From Bacillota bacterium (lineage in GTDB: Bacteria; Bacillota; Clostridia; Oscillospirales; Ruminococcaceae): 38,730 bases of DNA. Positions 1 through 7,665 of the stretch are shown in pieces. The stretch's first letter is position 1. Each line of letters starts with the position of its first letter. The stretch is from positions 1 through 38,730 of the forward strand of contig JAEYXR010000034.1 in assembly GCA_023431215.1 (NCBI GenBank), read 5' to 3'. Below the pieces are notes generated by a model. That model worked only from the letters and a program-made list of their open reading frames with translations, made no database searches and had not been told where the DNA came from. The position numbers and the translations under genes were made by a program.

Positions 1-1
1 C

Positions 2-721
2 GGCTACCGCTACTACGATATTCGGCAAAGCGCCCGCTTGGATATGATACAGTATTTAAAATCTATGGGTTTTTCGCTGAAAGAAATTCAGCAGCAGCTT
101 TCTAGTGAGAATTTGAAGGAAATTGTCACACTGCTGGAGCATCGTGACAACCAGATAGGAGAGCAGATTGGTAAGCTGAAAAGCCAGAGAAAGGCGGTGC
201 AGCGCACCATCCGCAGTTTTGAACGCTATCAGAATGCACCCCCTGACGGCTATATTGTGCTGGAATATCTGGAAAAGCGTCAGATGTATTGCATCGATTC
301 TAAAATTAATTTTTACGACTACGGACTGGAGATGTACGAAAAGCTGCTGCGGGAACTAAAACGCAACCTCATGGAGGATGAATTTTCCCCCCTTTATTTT
401 TGCAATGTAGGGTCAATACTGCGAAAAGATAATCTGCTCAAAGGCCGGTTTGTGTCTACCGAGGTGTTTGTCTTTTTGGATGATGAAAATTTGCCGTCCC
501 CGCAGGTGCAGACCATTCCGGCGGGCAGTTATATCTGTATTTACTGCGACAGCTTTGAGAAAGAAAAAGAATATGCCCGGAGGCTGCTGGATCATATTGC
601 ACAGCATGACTATCTTATTGCAGGAGACTATATCTGTGAGGTCATTGCCGACCTGCCGGTGGTAGAAAGTACCACCAGGGGCATGTTTTTGCGGTTGCAG
701 GTTCCAATTCTATTTCGTTAA
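2..721 (+). CDS. MerR/BmrR-type transcriptional regulator, 5'-truncated by window edge
   Basis: The reading frame is open from base 2 with GYRYYD, the typical middle of a MerR winged-helix DNA-binding domain, so the start lies before the window; the TTG at 38 is internal. After the recognition region (MGFSLKEI) comes a long helix of about 35 residues (the dimerisation coiled coil, LLEHRDNQIGEQIGKL) and then a ~150-residue effector domain resembling the GyrI-like ligand domain of BmrR, ending in GDYICEVIADLPV. Family knowledge: such proteins bind hydrophobic or cationic ligands and twist promoters with overlong spacers to activate them. The next gene, 103 bp downstream on the same strand, has exactly such a promoter, so it is the likely target. 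The ligand is unknown. Confidence 0.85.
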   Translation, partial: GYRYYDIRQSARLDMIQYLKSMGFSLKEIQQQLSSENLKEIVTLLEHRDNQIGEQIGKLKSQRKAVQRTIRSFERYQNAPPDGYIVLEYLEKRQMYCIDSKINFYDYGLEMYEKLLRELKRNLMEDEFSPLYFCNVGSILRKDNLLKGRFVSTEVFVFLDDENLPSPQVQTIPAGSYICIYCDSFEKEKEYARRLLDHIAQHDYLIAGDYICEVIADLPVVESTTRGMFLRLQVPILFR

Positions 722-739
722 TTTTGTAACAATTCACCA

Positions 740-770
740 TTGACCTTATATCTGCTATAACCTTTATTCT
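740..770 (+). promoter_or_regulatory. Candidate MerR-activated promoter with 19-bp spacer
   Basis: TTGACC (740-745) and TATTCT (765-770) are separated by 19 bp rather than 17. The spacer contains the dyad TTATA-N5-TATAA. A 19-bp spacer with an internal dyad is the hallmark of MerR-activated promoters, and a MerR-family gene ends 19 bp upstream. It would drive the dehydrogenase at 824. A short hairpin (CGGGA/TCCCG, 781-797) lies in the presumed leader. Confidence 0.55.
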
Positions 771-823
771 TATAGTAAGGCGGGAGATAACTTCCCGTAA
801 TACAAAAAAGGAAAGAGGTTATC

Positions 824-1861
824 ATGATGAACTGTGAGAAAATTCGCGTTGTTCAATACGGCTGTGGCAAGATGGCAAAGTACATTGTTCGCTATCTGGT
901 TGAAAAAGGTGCAGAAATTGTAGGAGCCATTGATGTAAATCCCGCTGTAGTGGGCATGGATGTGGGCGACTTTGCAGAGCTGGGCTATAAATTAGGCGTC
1001 ACCATCCGCAGCGATGCCGATGCTGTTCTGGATGAGTGTGATGCAGATATGGCTGTTGTCACCCTGTTCAGTTTTATGGATGATGTGTATCCCCACTTTG
1101 AAAAATGTGTTTCTCGGGGCATTAACGTGGTAACCACCTGCGAAGAAGCCATTTACCCCTGGACAACCGCTTCTGCCCTTACCAACAAGCTGGATAAGCT
1201 TGCCAAAGAAAACAACTGCACCATTGTGGGCGCAGGTATGCAGGATATTTACTGGATTAATATGATTGGCTGTGTAGCAGGCGGCGTACACCGCATTGAC
1301 CGCATTGAGGGCGCTGTCAGCTACAATGTGGAAGACTATGGCCTGGCACTGGCTGAGGCTCATGGCGCCGGGCTTACTCCCGAGGAGTTTGAAGCTCAAA
1401 TTGCGCATCCCACTACCCTGGAGCCCAGCTATGTTTGGAACTCCAACGAGGCACTGTGCAATAAAATGGGTTGGACCATCAAATCTCAAACTCAAAAATG
1501 CGTGCCCTACTTCTATGATACCGACCTGTTCTCCAACACCCTTGGCCGTACCATTCCCAAGGGCAACTGTATTGGCATGAGCGCCGTGGTAACCACCGAG
1601 ACCTTCCAAGGCCCGGTCATAGAGACTCAATGTATTGGTAAGGTGTATGGCCCCGACGACGGTGATATGTGTGACTGGAAGATCATCGGCGAGCCCGATA
1701 CCACCTTCTTTGTACAAAAGCCCGCTACCGTAGAGCATACCTGTGCCACCATTGTCAACCGTATCCCTACTATTCTAAAGGCCCCTGCCGGTTATCTTAC
1801 TGTAGAAAAGCTAGAGGATGTGGAGTACCTGAGCTACCCGATGCATCTTTATATTGACTAA
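824..1861 (+). CDS. 2,4-diaminopentanoate dehydrogenase-like NAD(P)-dependent oxidoreductase (DapB-fold)
   Basis: A 345-residue protein with an N-terminal Rossmann fold (IRVVQYGCGKMAKYIV, then GAEIVGAIDVNPAVVGMDVGD) like DapB_N, and a long C-terminal domain as in 2,4-diaminopentanoate dehydrogenase (Ord), the NAD(P)-dependent oxidative deaminase of clostridial ornithine fermentation. Its length suits that family rather than the ~250-aa dihydrodipicolinate reductases. Two ATG codons are adjacent (824, 827); the AAAGGAAAGAGG site at 807-818 fits the second slightly better. No other ornithine-pathway gene (ortA, oraE/S) is in view, so the substrate is uncertain; other amino-acid dehydrogenases share the fold. 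It is probably monocistronic, between the MerR-type promoter and the terminator at 1884. Confidence 0.7.
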   Translation: MMNCEKIRVVQYGCGKMAKYIVRYLVEKGAEIVGAIDVNPAVVGMDVGDFAELGYKLGVTIRSDADAVLDECDADMAVVTLFSFMDDVYPHFEKCVSRGINVVTTCEEAIYPWTTASALTNKLDKLAKENNCTIVGAGMQDIYWINMIGCVAGGVHRIDRIEGAVSYNVEDYGLALAEAHGAGLTPEEFEAQIAHPTTLEPSYVWNSNEALCNKMGWTIKSQTQKCVPYFYDTDLFSNTLGRTIPKGNCIGMSAVVTTETFQGPVIETQCIGKVYGPDDGDMCDWKIIGEPDTTFFVQKPATVEHTCATIVNRIPTILKAPAGYLTVEKLEDVEYLSYPMHLYID

Positions 1862-1883
1862 GCCTTTTGCCTTCATAAAAACA

Positions 1884-1926
1884 AACACCCCGATGCCTGC
1901 AACGGCATCGGGGTGTTATTTTTTTC
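1884..1926 (+). terminator. Rho-independent terminator, probably bidirectional
   Basis: A perfect 14-bp stem (AACACCCCGATGCC 1884-1897, GGCATCGGGGTGTT 1904-1917) with a 6-nt loop is followed by a T-rich run. It lies 22 bp after the dehydrogenase stop. On the minus strand the hairpin is followed by TGTTTTT, so it can also end ribF transcription. Confidence 0.9.
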
Positions 1927-1929
1927 TGA

Positions 1930-2802
1930 TTACAATATGGTTCTTGCCTTTTCCAGGTCACGCTGCACCTGTGCCTGCACCTGATTTAGGCTGTCAAACT
2001 TTTGCACAGGCCGCAAAAATGCAACAGGTTCAAGAATAAGGGTCTCACCGTAAAGGCTTTCATCAAAATCTAAAATCAAGGTTTCAATGGTGACCTTGGT
2101 GGAGTCATCCACAGAGGGGCGCGTGCCAATATTGGTCAGTCCCCCATATCGCTTGCCCTGCCACCACACGTGAGTGGCATATACTCCCCGGGCAGGCAGC
2201 ACAAGCTGCTTGGATACCGACAGATTTGCAGTTGGCATTCCCACAGTACGCCCCAAAGCCTTGCCATGGACAACCGTGCCAGGGATGGCATAGGGCCTGC
2301 CCAGCAGAACAGCGGCCTGTTGAGGAGTACCCGACGCCAGCGCCTGTGCTACTCTATAGGAGGACACCGGTGCACCATCAGCCATAACAACCGGGCAGAT
2401 TTGTGCGTTGATGCCCCGTTGCCTACACAGCTGGGAAAGTAGAGCGCCCCCATGGGCAGTGCCAATGGGGCAGTTTTCTCCCGCAACAATTGTTTGTGCA
2501 TCAAGCCTTTCTATCAGCACGCCTTGTACCAATTCTTCCGGCGCAAGCTTTTGGGTTTCTGTTGGCAGATGTAACACCAAATCTGCACCCCAGGCAAGAG
2601 CCCAATCGGTCTGCTGCTGCGGGGTGGTAAGGGTGGGCATGCCAATGCAGGCCAGCACGGCGGTTTGCCCGGCTTTTTTGGCGGCAAATAGTGTTTTAAG
2701 TACTTGGCGATGCCCCAAATGCATGGCATCAAAGGCTCCAAAGGCAACACAGGTATTGTGCAGTGGGGGAAGATACTCTAGCTTTAGTTCATGGGCTTTC
2801 AT
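1930..2802 (-). CDS. ribF: Bifunctional riboflavin kinase / FAD synthetase
   Basis: A 290-residue RibF, slightly short of the usual ~310. The N-terminal FMN adenylyltransferase domain carries the nucleotidyltransferase motif VAFGAFDAMHLGHRQVL (HxGH type). The C-terminal riboflavin kinase domain has GTVVHGKALGRTVGMPTANL and GVYATHV, followed by the conserved GGLTNIGTRPSVDD segment. The enzyme phosphorylates riboflavin to FMN and adenylates FMN to FAD in the cytosol. It starts with ATG after AAAGGAC and lies 69 bp downstream of citXG in the same direction, so co-transcription is likely. It ends at the bidirectional terminator. ribF is often beside truB/rpsO; its placement with citXG is less usual. 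No FMN-riboswitch-like structure was noticed. Confidence 0.93.
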   Translation of the reverse strand: MKAHELKLEYLPPLHNTCVAFGAFDAMHLGHRQVLKTLFAAKKAGQTAVLACIGMPTLTTPQQQTDWALAWGADLVLHLPTETQKLAPEELVQGVLIERLDAQTIVAGENCPIGTAHGGALLSQLCRQRGINAQICPVVMADGAPVSSYRVAQALASGTPQQAAVLLGRPYAIPGTVVHGKALGRTVGMPTANLSVSKQLVLPARGVYATHVWWQGKRYGGLTNIGTRPSVDDSTKVTIETLILDFDESLYGETLILEPVAFLRPVQKFDSLNQVQAQVQRDLEKARTIL

Positions 2803-2871
2803 GAAGGTACGTCCTTTTTACTGTGATATGGGGGAATACCGCGTAATTTATTGGTTGTCGCAAAAGCATTT

Positions 2872-4272
2872 TTAAAATTGTACTGTGTTGCCAAGGGGGG
2901 AGTGCCGGTCAGCTTCTGCGGCAAAATGCAGCAAAAAGGTAACGGCCAGTAGGTCGGCACAGCCACCGGGGCTAAGATTTTCGGCAATTAAATTTCTATC
3001 CAGCTCTGCAATAGCCTGTAAGGTAGGCTCACCAAGACTTAGCCGTTCTTTTAGCTCCTGCTGCAACTGCTGCTGACGCGTCAGGCTGGAGCGGGAAATG
3101 ATGTTGGTGTCTGACACATGAGCCATCAGGTGCAGCAGAGTCAAGGCACCCGCCTCGTTGGCACTTTTACCGCTGTTAAGCAGGCGGCGCAGTACAGGCA
3201 GGCTATGGTTTATTACGGAAGGAAACCCTTCTGCTACCTCACCACGGATGCCCGTAATTCCGGTTTCGTGGTACAGCCGCTGCCCAAAGGTCTCCTTGCC
3301 CGGGGCATGGGGGCGGGTAAAGTCTGCCAAAACCGTGGGTGCAGTCATGGCTGCCGTAACCGCTCCAACATTCTCCGGAGTCCAGGGCTTATTTTGCCCC
3401 GCAAGATATCCCAGCGCAGCACAAACAATCCCCAGAGAAAAAATGGCGCCTTTGTGGGTGTTAATGCCTCCGGTGGCACAAAACATGGCGTCCTCAGCCT
3501 GCATACCGGGCCAGCGCAGCTTGGCAAACAACAAAGCGACATCCTGGGTGCTGTGGGCCAGCCCCAGCCTTGCCACTTGGCGAAAATAAGGAAGAAGGGC
3601 GGAGGTGCTGTCAATAAAGGTAAAAAAATCCATGTCTTGATGGGAGCCGCTGTTTGCTCGGTCTACCAAGCCCGGCTTGGGTGTAACGGATACTTCATAC
3701 AAAATACTGCGTACCGCCATGGCAGCTACCTGATCACACAAGGCGCTGTCAAAATAGTCTGTGATAATTTCTTCGGTGCGTTGGCGCAAAAGCTCTACGC
3801 TGTGGGCACGGCTGCGGGCACAGACAAAGGCATCCTTGCCGCAGATAAGGCACCTGCGTCCGCTTCCTCCCAACTGGGTGCGGGAGACTTTTTGTCCCCG
3901 GGTGTCCAGCACATCAATATCAAACAAGCGGCCCAAAGGTGAGCCTTCTTCTATTTGAGTCATAATTTCTTTCAGCAGTGGGGCAGGCGCATCCACAGCC
4001 AGCATCAGCTCACAGCCGGTGGCTTCTCTCACTTCTGATTTTGCTGCGGGAGTTAGGCGGCTACGATTTAGCTGCTCTAAAATCAGCATAGTGCCCTCTG
4101 CAAAAGCACGGTCAGCAAGGGGATACCGCTTGTCCGGCCCTGCCAGATTTAGGGTAAAACAAATAAGAGGCAGCTGGTGCCTTAAAAGCATTTGCTGCTG
4201 GGCCAAGGCGCGGCGTTCTCGGGCGTTTAACATTTCTTCCAGTGTTACCGGTCGGAAGTCTGTTTGACTCAT
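2872..4272 (-). CDS. citXG: Fused CitX/CitG: apo-citrate-lyase phosphoribosyl-dephospho-CoA transferase and triphosphoribosyl-dephospho-CoA synthase
   Basis: A 466-residue fusion. Residues ~1-170 resemble CitX (RERRALAQQQMLL, then PLICFTLNLAGPDKRYPL), which attaches the prosthetic group to the citrate lyase acyl carrier protein. Residues ~185-466 are CitG, with EVSVTPKPGLVDRANSGSHQ, DMDFFTFIDS and the conserved GGINTHKGAIFSLG. CitG makes the 2'-(5''-triphosphoribosyl)-3'-dephospho-CoA precursor. Fused CitXG proteins are known, so the fusion itself is ordinary. The oddity is context: no citC, citD, citE or citF is nearby, so the enzyme must act on an acyl carrier protein encoded elsewhere. Start ATG at 4272 is preceded by AGAGGTAGG. 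ribF follows in the same direction. Confidence 0.92.
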   Translation of the reverse strand: MSQTDFRPVTLEEMLNARERRALAQQQMLLRHQLPLICFTLNLAGPDKRYPLADRAFAEGTMLILEQLNRSRLTPAAKSEVREATGCELMLAVDAPAPLLKEIMTQIEEGSPLGRLFDIDVLDTRGQKVSRTQLGGSGRRCLICGKDAFVCARSRAHSVELLRQRTEEIITDYFDSALCDQVAAMAVRSILYEVSVTPKPGLVDRANSGSHQDMDFFTFIDSTSALLPYFRQVARLGLAHSTQDVALLFAKLRWPGMQAEDAMFCATGGINTHKGAIFSLGIVCAALGYLAGQNKPWTPENVGAVTAAMTAPTVLADFTRPHAPGKETFGQRLYHETGITGIRGEVAEGFPSVINHSLPVLRRLLNSGKSANEAGALTLLHLMAHVSDTNIISRSSLTRQQQLQQELKERLSLGEPTLQAIAELDRNLIAENLSPGGCADLLAVTFLLHFAAEADRHSPLGNTVQF

Positions 4273-4854
4273 GAATTAATCCTACCTCTGTTATTACTTT
4301 AATTTGTATTGTACATGAAACCGTATTTAAGGTTTATAACCTCTTTGTGGCTCTTTTGTAAGCTGCTATGATACCATGACCTTAAAGGGGCATGGTATCA
4401 TTTGGCCATCCAGAGGCGGTTACCCATAAGCAGGTATAATAAATGCATGCGCATTTATTATATCATATCTTCAACGCAGATTGGTAGATGGGGTGGTAAT
4501 CGCTCTGTGCATAAAAGCATCATAACTCCGCTGAGGTTATGATACTATGAGATACTGTACAATAATATTCGCTGCATAATCACTGATACCTATTGTAGCA
4601 TAAAATAGATAGAGACAGTACCATTGCGGTTGTGATGTCAGGCCTATAAAACTGCAGAGACACCCTCACTTGTGCAATGATATTAAAATATGATGCTTCA
4701 GCAGTATTTTACAATGTAGTAGCTCATAACATAAATTAGGATGCTGAAAAATTTTCACCGACAAAACAAAAATGCTTGAATAAAAAATATTGTTAATATT
4801 TTCAGTTTGTATTTTTGCTTTTCCTGCTCATACTAATGAACGGGGTGAAAAGTG
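4273..4854. other. Intergenic region of 582 bp with several perfect inverted repeats
   Basis: No convincing gene was found between the divergent citXG and the small ORF at 4855. Three inverted repeats stand out: TGATACCATG/CATGGTATCA (4369-4378, 4391-4400), TATAATAAATGC/GCATTTATTATA (4435-4446, 4451-4462, 4-nt loop) and TCATAAC/GTTATGA (about 4519-4543). The rest is A/T rich. Promoters for both flanking genes must lie here, but no strong consensus promoter was identified. Confidence 0.6.
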
Positions 4855-5034
4855 ATGAAGAAAAAAGAAAAGCCCCATAAGGAGCCACCGGTTTTAGAGC
4901 CTAGAATTCAGGATGAACCGGCGCCGGTAATTGCCGGTGGATTAACTTCCCCTATGTTTGCCAGTGTAGATCTTTCTTTGGATGTGCAGCGGCAGCTTGC
5001 TCAACATGCGGCAGCCGAAAGACTGGCAGACTAA
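4855..5034 (+). CDS. Small hypothetical protein (59 aa)
   Basis: A short ORF starting at ATG 4855 (or the abutting GTG 4852) behind a purine-rich GGGGTGAAAAGTG segment. The N-terminal half is highly charged and proline rich (MKKKEKPHKEPPVLEP), and the C-terminal half looks like an amphipathic helix (DLSLDVQRQLAQHAAAERLAD). There is no membrane segment, cysteine or signal peptide. I do not recognise a family. Coding status is supported by a plausible start and by terminator-like hairpins directly downstream, but the ORF is short enough to be chance. Confidence 0.4.
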   Translation: MKKKEKPHKEPPVLEPRIQDEPAPVIAGGLTSPMFASVDLSLDVQRQLAQHAAAERLAD

Positions 5035-5047
5035 TCAGCTTACCGGC

Positions 5048-5195
5048 TTGTCCTTGCTGATTAAATAAAATAAAAAGCAGGGACAAACGCCCCCGTTTCT
5101 TGTATAAAGAGCGGGGGCGTATCCTATGAAAAAACATCAGTTGTATTACGCAGTAAATGCCCTTGTCCAAAATAGACAGGGGCATTGTTGTTTTT
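5048..5195 (+). terminator. Cluster of three consecutive hairpins, the last with a T-tract
   Basis: Between the small ORF and the convergent permease are three hairpins: TTGTCCTTGCT/AGCAGGGACAA (5048-5058, 5076-5086), ACGCCCCCG/CGGGGGCGT (5087-5095, 5112-5120) and AATGCCCTTGTC/GACAGGGGCATT (5156-5167, 5175-5186). The third is followed by GTTGTTTTT, making it a good plus-strand terminator. The second may work on the minus strand for the permease. Confidence 0.65.
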
Positions 5196-6498
5196 AAAAG
5201 TGTACATTTTTTGCATGAGTACGCCCATACCACAGGCCTCCGCCTACGGGGATTGCGCAAAGCAGCAAAAACCACAGAAAAAAAGGATTTTGTGCACCAC
5301 CGGCCAAAATAACCAGAGAACCCACCATAGCCATGGCTGGAATCAACCATTTTCCCGTCGCACGAATGGCAGCTACATAAAGCAGCAGGTATCCGCCGTA
5401 GTTTACTACAATAGAGATTTCAGATATATCCGATTGGGGTAAAAGACCCTGCCAAACAATCATGACATGAATAGCCAGCCAGCCCAGCACGGATGCCAGG
5501 CAGAGCAGGCCGCAGCGCAGGGGGACACAGGTATGTGCCTTGCTGCCCTGAAGTAAAGCGGCAGGCAAAAGCTTTTTGTCTGCCAAAGCTGCAGGCATAC
5601 GCAGCAAACCCATGCACAAGCCGTTGACCGTGCCAAGCACCGAAATTAAGACCAAAAACATCAGTGCTTTACCACCCCATGGCCCCAATAGCTGTTGGGC
5701 GGCAAAAGCAACGTGGCCATCACCCATCTCCATAATTTGCTGTGGTCCAACCAGTGTACAGATTCCCACAAAATAGAGCAGGTATGAGGCTAGAATCAAG
5801 AGAGGCGCGGCAGTTAGCGCCAGAGGCAGAGTGCGGCGGCTGTTGCGGATTTCCGGCCCAAGGGAAGTAGCGACAATCCATCCGTCAAAGGCAAAAGCCA
5901 CAGGCGCTACGGCGGCCAGCCAACTGACAGGGTTGCCTCCGGATGCGCCCGGAGTGCTTTGCCAAACCGACTGGGAAGTTCCTGCCAAAACACCGGCAAC
6001 ACCAATAAAAAACAATGGAGCCAGCTTTAAAATGGTAGATGCATTTTGAAATAATCCACCCAAATAGGGCGAAAACAAATTCAACAGCAATGTTGCTGCA
6101 GCAATGACCAACGTAAAAACAGACTGTAGCATCAAAGTATTTGGCAGTTCCAGCAAAGACAATAGATAATACGCTGCCACCCAGCTAACAATAGCAATGA
6201 GCGTGGGGTAGTACAAAAAAGTATGAAACCACCCAAAAGCACCTGCTGCACCTGCGCCATACCATTGTCCGGCATAAGCAATTACACCACCCCGGCCATC
6301 GCTTTGAGCAGCCAACCGCGCAATGGAAAGGCTGCCAAAAATGATGCTGACAGCAGCCAGGCAAAAGACAAGCACACCCAACGGTACGCTGCCCTTGGTA
6401 AGTATTAAAATGTCATCGCTCTTAAAGAAAATGCCGGAGCCAATAACCACACCGGTAATCATTGCCACAGCAGTAAACAGACCATAGCGACCTTTCAT
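5194..6498 (-). CDS. APC-superfamily amino acid permease
   Basis: A hydrophobic protein of 434 residues with about 12 membrane segments. The N-terminus has the APC signature GLFTAVAMITGVVIGSGIFF, the glycine-rich unwound part of TM1 that binds the amino-acid backbone; TM6 (APVAFAFDGWIVATSLGPEI) is also typical. It probably exchanges or imports amino acids across the cytoplasmic membrane; substrate unknown. The frame stays open upstream to a TTG at 6531, but ATG 6498 is preferred because GGAG lies 5 nt before it and family similarity begins there. That ribosome binding site is inside the first copy of the 175-bp repeat. No partner decarboxylase or antiporter gene is nearby. Confidence 0.85.
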   Translation of the reverse strand: MKGRYGLFTAVAMITGVVIGSGIFFKSDDILILTKGSVPLGVLVFCLAAVSIIFGSLSIARLAAQSDGRGGVIAYAGQWYGAGAAGAFGWFHTFLYYPTLIAIVSWVAAYYLLSLLELPNTLMLQSVFTLVIAAATLLLNLFSPYLGGLFQNASTILKLAPLFFIGVAGVLAGTSQSVWQSTPGASGGNPVSWLAAVAPVAFAFDGWIVATSLGPEIRNSRRTLPLALTAAPLLILASYLLYFVGICTLVGPQQIMEMGDGHVAFAAQQLLGPWGGKALMFLVLISVLGTVNGLCMGLLRMPAALADKKLLPAALLQGSKAHTCVPLRCGLLCLASVLGWLAIHVMIVWQGLLPQSDISEISIVVNYGGYLLLYVAAIRATGKWLIPAMAMVGSLVILAGGAQNPFFLWFLLLCAIPVGGGLWYGRTHAKNVHF

Positions 6499-6500
6499 AA

Positions 6501-6935
6501 ATGCTCCATTCTGCCGCTTTGCGTCGGCCAAAAATATAGTTAGGCAAAGCCCTTATCCCGCAAAGCAGAGGAATGATAAGAGCATTTTGTGCATAAAGGG
6601 CGGAAGCGAGCAATGCGAGAGAATCGTCCTGCACATCGCTCCGCGAGAGGCAGCTTGAAAGATGCTTTCAAGCCATGCTCCATTCTGCCGCTTTGCGTCA
6701 GCCCAAAATAATGGTTAGGCAAAGCTCTTATCCCGCAAAGCATAGGAATGATAAGAGCATTTTGTGCATAAAGGGCGGAAGCGAGCAACGCGAGAAAATC
6801 GCCCTGCACATCGCTCCGCGAGAGGCAGCTTGAAAGATGCTTACAAGCCATGCTCCATTCTGCCGCTTTGCGTCGGCCAAAAATAATGTTTGGGCAGAGC
6901 CCTTATCCCGCAAAGCAGAGGAATGATAAGAGCAT
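6501..6935. repeat. Tandem repeat, ~175-bp unit, about 2.5 copies, with internal hairpins
   Basis: The block starting ATGCTCCATTCTGCCGCTTT occurs at 6501, 6675 and 6850, giving periods of 174 and 175 bp. Two full units and a ~86-bp partial third end at AAGAGCAT (~6935). Units differ by scattered substitutions. Internal stems include GCTCTTATC/GATAAGAGC (unit 2), TGTGCA..GGGCG/CGCCC..TGCACA and CTTGAAAG/CTTTCAAG (unit 1). In unit 1 one GGGCG partner reads CGTCC, which keeps pairing by G-U wobble. Several frames stay open through the repeat, but their peptides look spurious. This resembles a dispersed non-coding clostridial repeat family rather than CRISPR. Confidence 0.85.
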
Positions 6936-7345
6936 GTTGGAAACTCTGTGCAGAAGGTTTATCTAGATTGTTGATGCACATAAGCAATGCTGGGTTAAAG
7001 GTTTATGATGGAGTATAACCTTCAAAACTGATAGTATTTCATAAGGGGGAATAATGACTACAGCGCAATAATAATGAATAACGCAACTTTAATGGGTGCC
7101 CTGCTTTTATGATAAAACACCCAAAGAGTAATATTTTTTCTTAGCATAGCCTTAAAATAGATGAATATGCCGCAGCTAAGAATACCATTTCAAGCATTAA
7201 ATGAAAAGACCCAAATTTAAAATTTTTTGCAAATAAGTGATGGAAATAACGTAAAACGGCTGGAAGTTAAATAGATACTTGAATATTTTTTAAAAAGGGA
7301 TATAATTAAAATATACAAAAACAGTATGGTTTAGGAGGAAGTCTC
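6936..7345. other. Intergenic region of 410 bp upstream of the copper genes
   Basis: No gene is recognised. It contains an imperfect inverted repeat AAGGTT..AACCTT (about 6998-7022) and, at its right end, the promoter for the copper chaperone gene. No CopY-type TACANNTGTA box or obvious CsoR operator was noticed. Confidence 0.5.
7279..7306 (+). promoter_or_regulatory. Promoter for the copper chaperone-copA region
   Basis: TTGAAT (7279-7284) and a perfect TATAAT (7301-7306) are separated by 16 bp, about 40 bp before the chaperone start. It is a sigma-A-type promoter. Confidence 0.65.
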
Positions 7346-7552
7346 ATGAAAAGTGTTATTATGGTATCCGGTATGCATTGCACAGGCTGTTCCACCAATT
7401 TACAGCGTATGCTGACAAAGCAACCGGGAGTATCTCATGCAGAGGTCAATTTGGAGTCGGCTACTGCTACGGTAGAATACGATGAAAACATTGTGTCTTT
7501 GGAAAAATTATGGGATGTGGTTGACAATTGCGGTTTTACTGTAGAAAAATAA
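7346..7552 (+). CDS. copZ: Heavy-metal-associated (HMA) domain copper chaperone, CopZ-like
   Basis: A 68-residue single HMA domain with the metal-binding motif GMHCTGC near residues 9-15 and a ferredoxin-like beta-alpha-beta pattern ending VVDNCGFTV. Such cytosolic proteins bind Cu(I) through the two cysteines and deliver it to the CopA ATPase, encoded 113 bp downstream. It starts with ATG behind AGGAGGAAG. It closely parallels the N-terminal HMA domain of CopA (shared TATVEYDE and VVxNCGF), consistent with a common origin. The symbol is by family and context; metal specificity is inferred. Confidence 0.88.
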   Translation: MKSVIMVSGMHCTGCSTNLQRMLTKQPGVSHAEVNLESATATVEYDENIVSLEKLWDVVDNCGFTVEK

Positions 7553-7665
7553 GACGACTTTTGCAACCGGCACAAAATCAGAAATTACCGCCGCAGACAG
7601 ATGAACGATAAAAAGCAGCATTCTGTGCCGCATTACTTTTTCACTGCTGCAAAGAAAGGAACATC

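Noticed and set aside
992..1738. Long minus-strand ORF (248 aa)
   Set aside because: It lies wholly inside the dehydrogenase gene in antisense and its product lacks recognisable motifs.
2803..2871. FMN riboswitch before ribF
   Set aside because: The gap to citXG is only 69 bp and shows no FMN-riboswitch-like conserved segments.
3118..3942. 274-aa plus-strand ORF
   Set aside because: It is antisense to citXG; the minus-strand product has clear CitG motifs and this one has none.
6422..6913. Several ORFs of 60-103 aa through the repeat region
   Set aside because: They merely translate the 175-bp repeat in different frames, giving repeated low-quality peptides; they have no separate start signals or family motifs.
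6501..6935. CRISPR array
   Set aside because: The repeat unit is about 175 bp and contiguous, without 25-40-bp repeats or unique spacers, and no cas genes are nearby.
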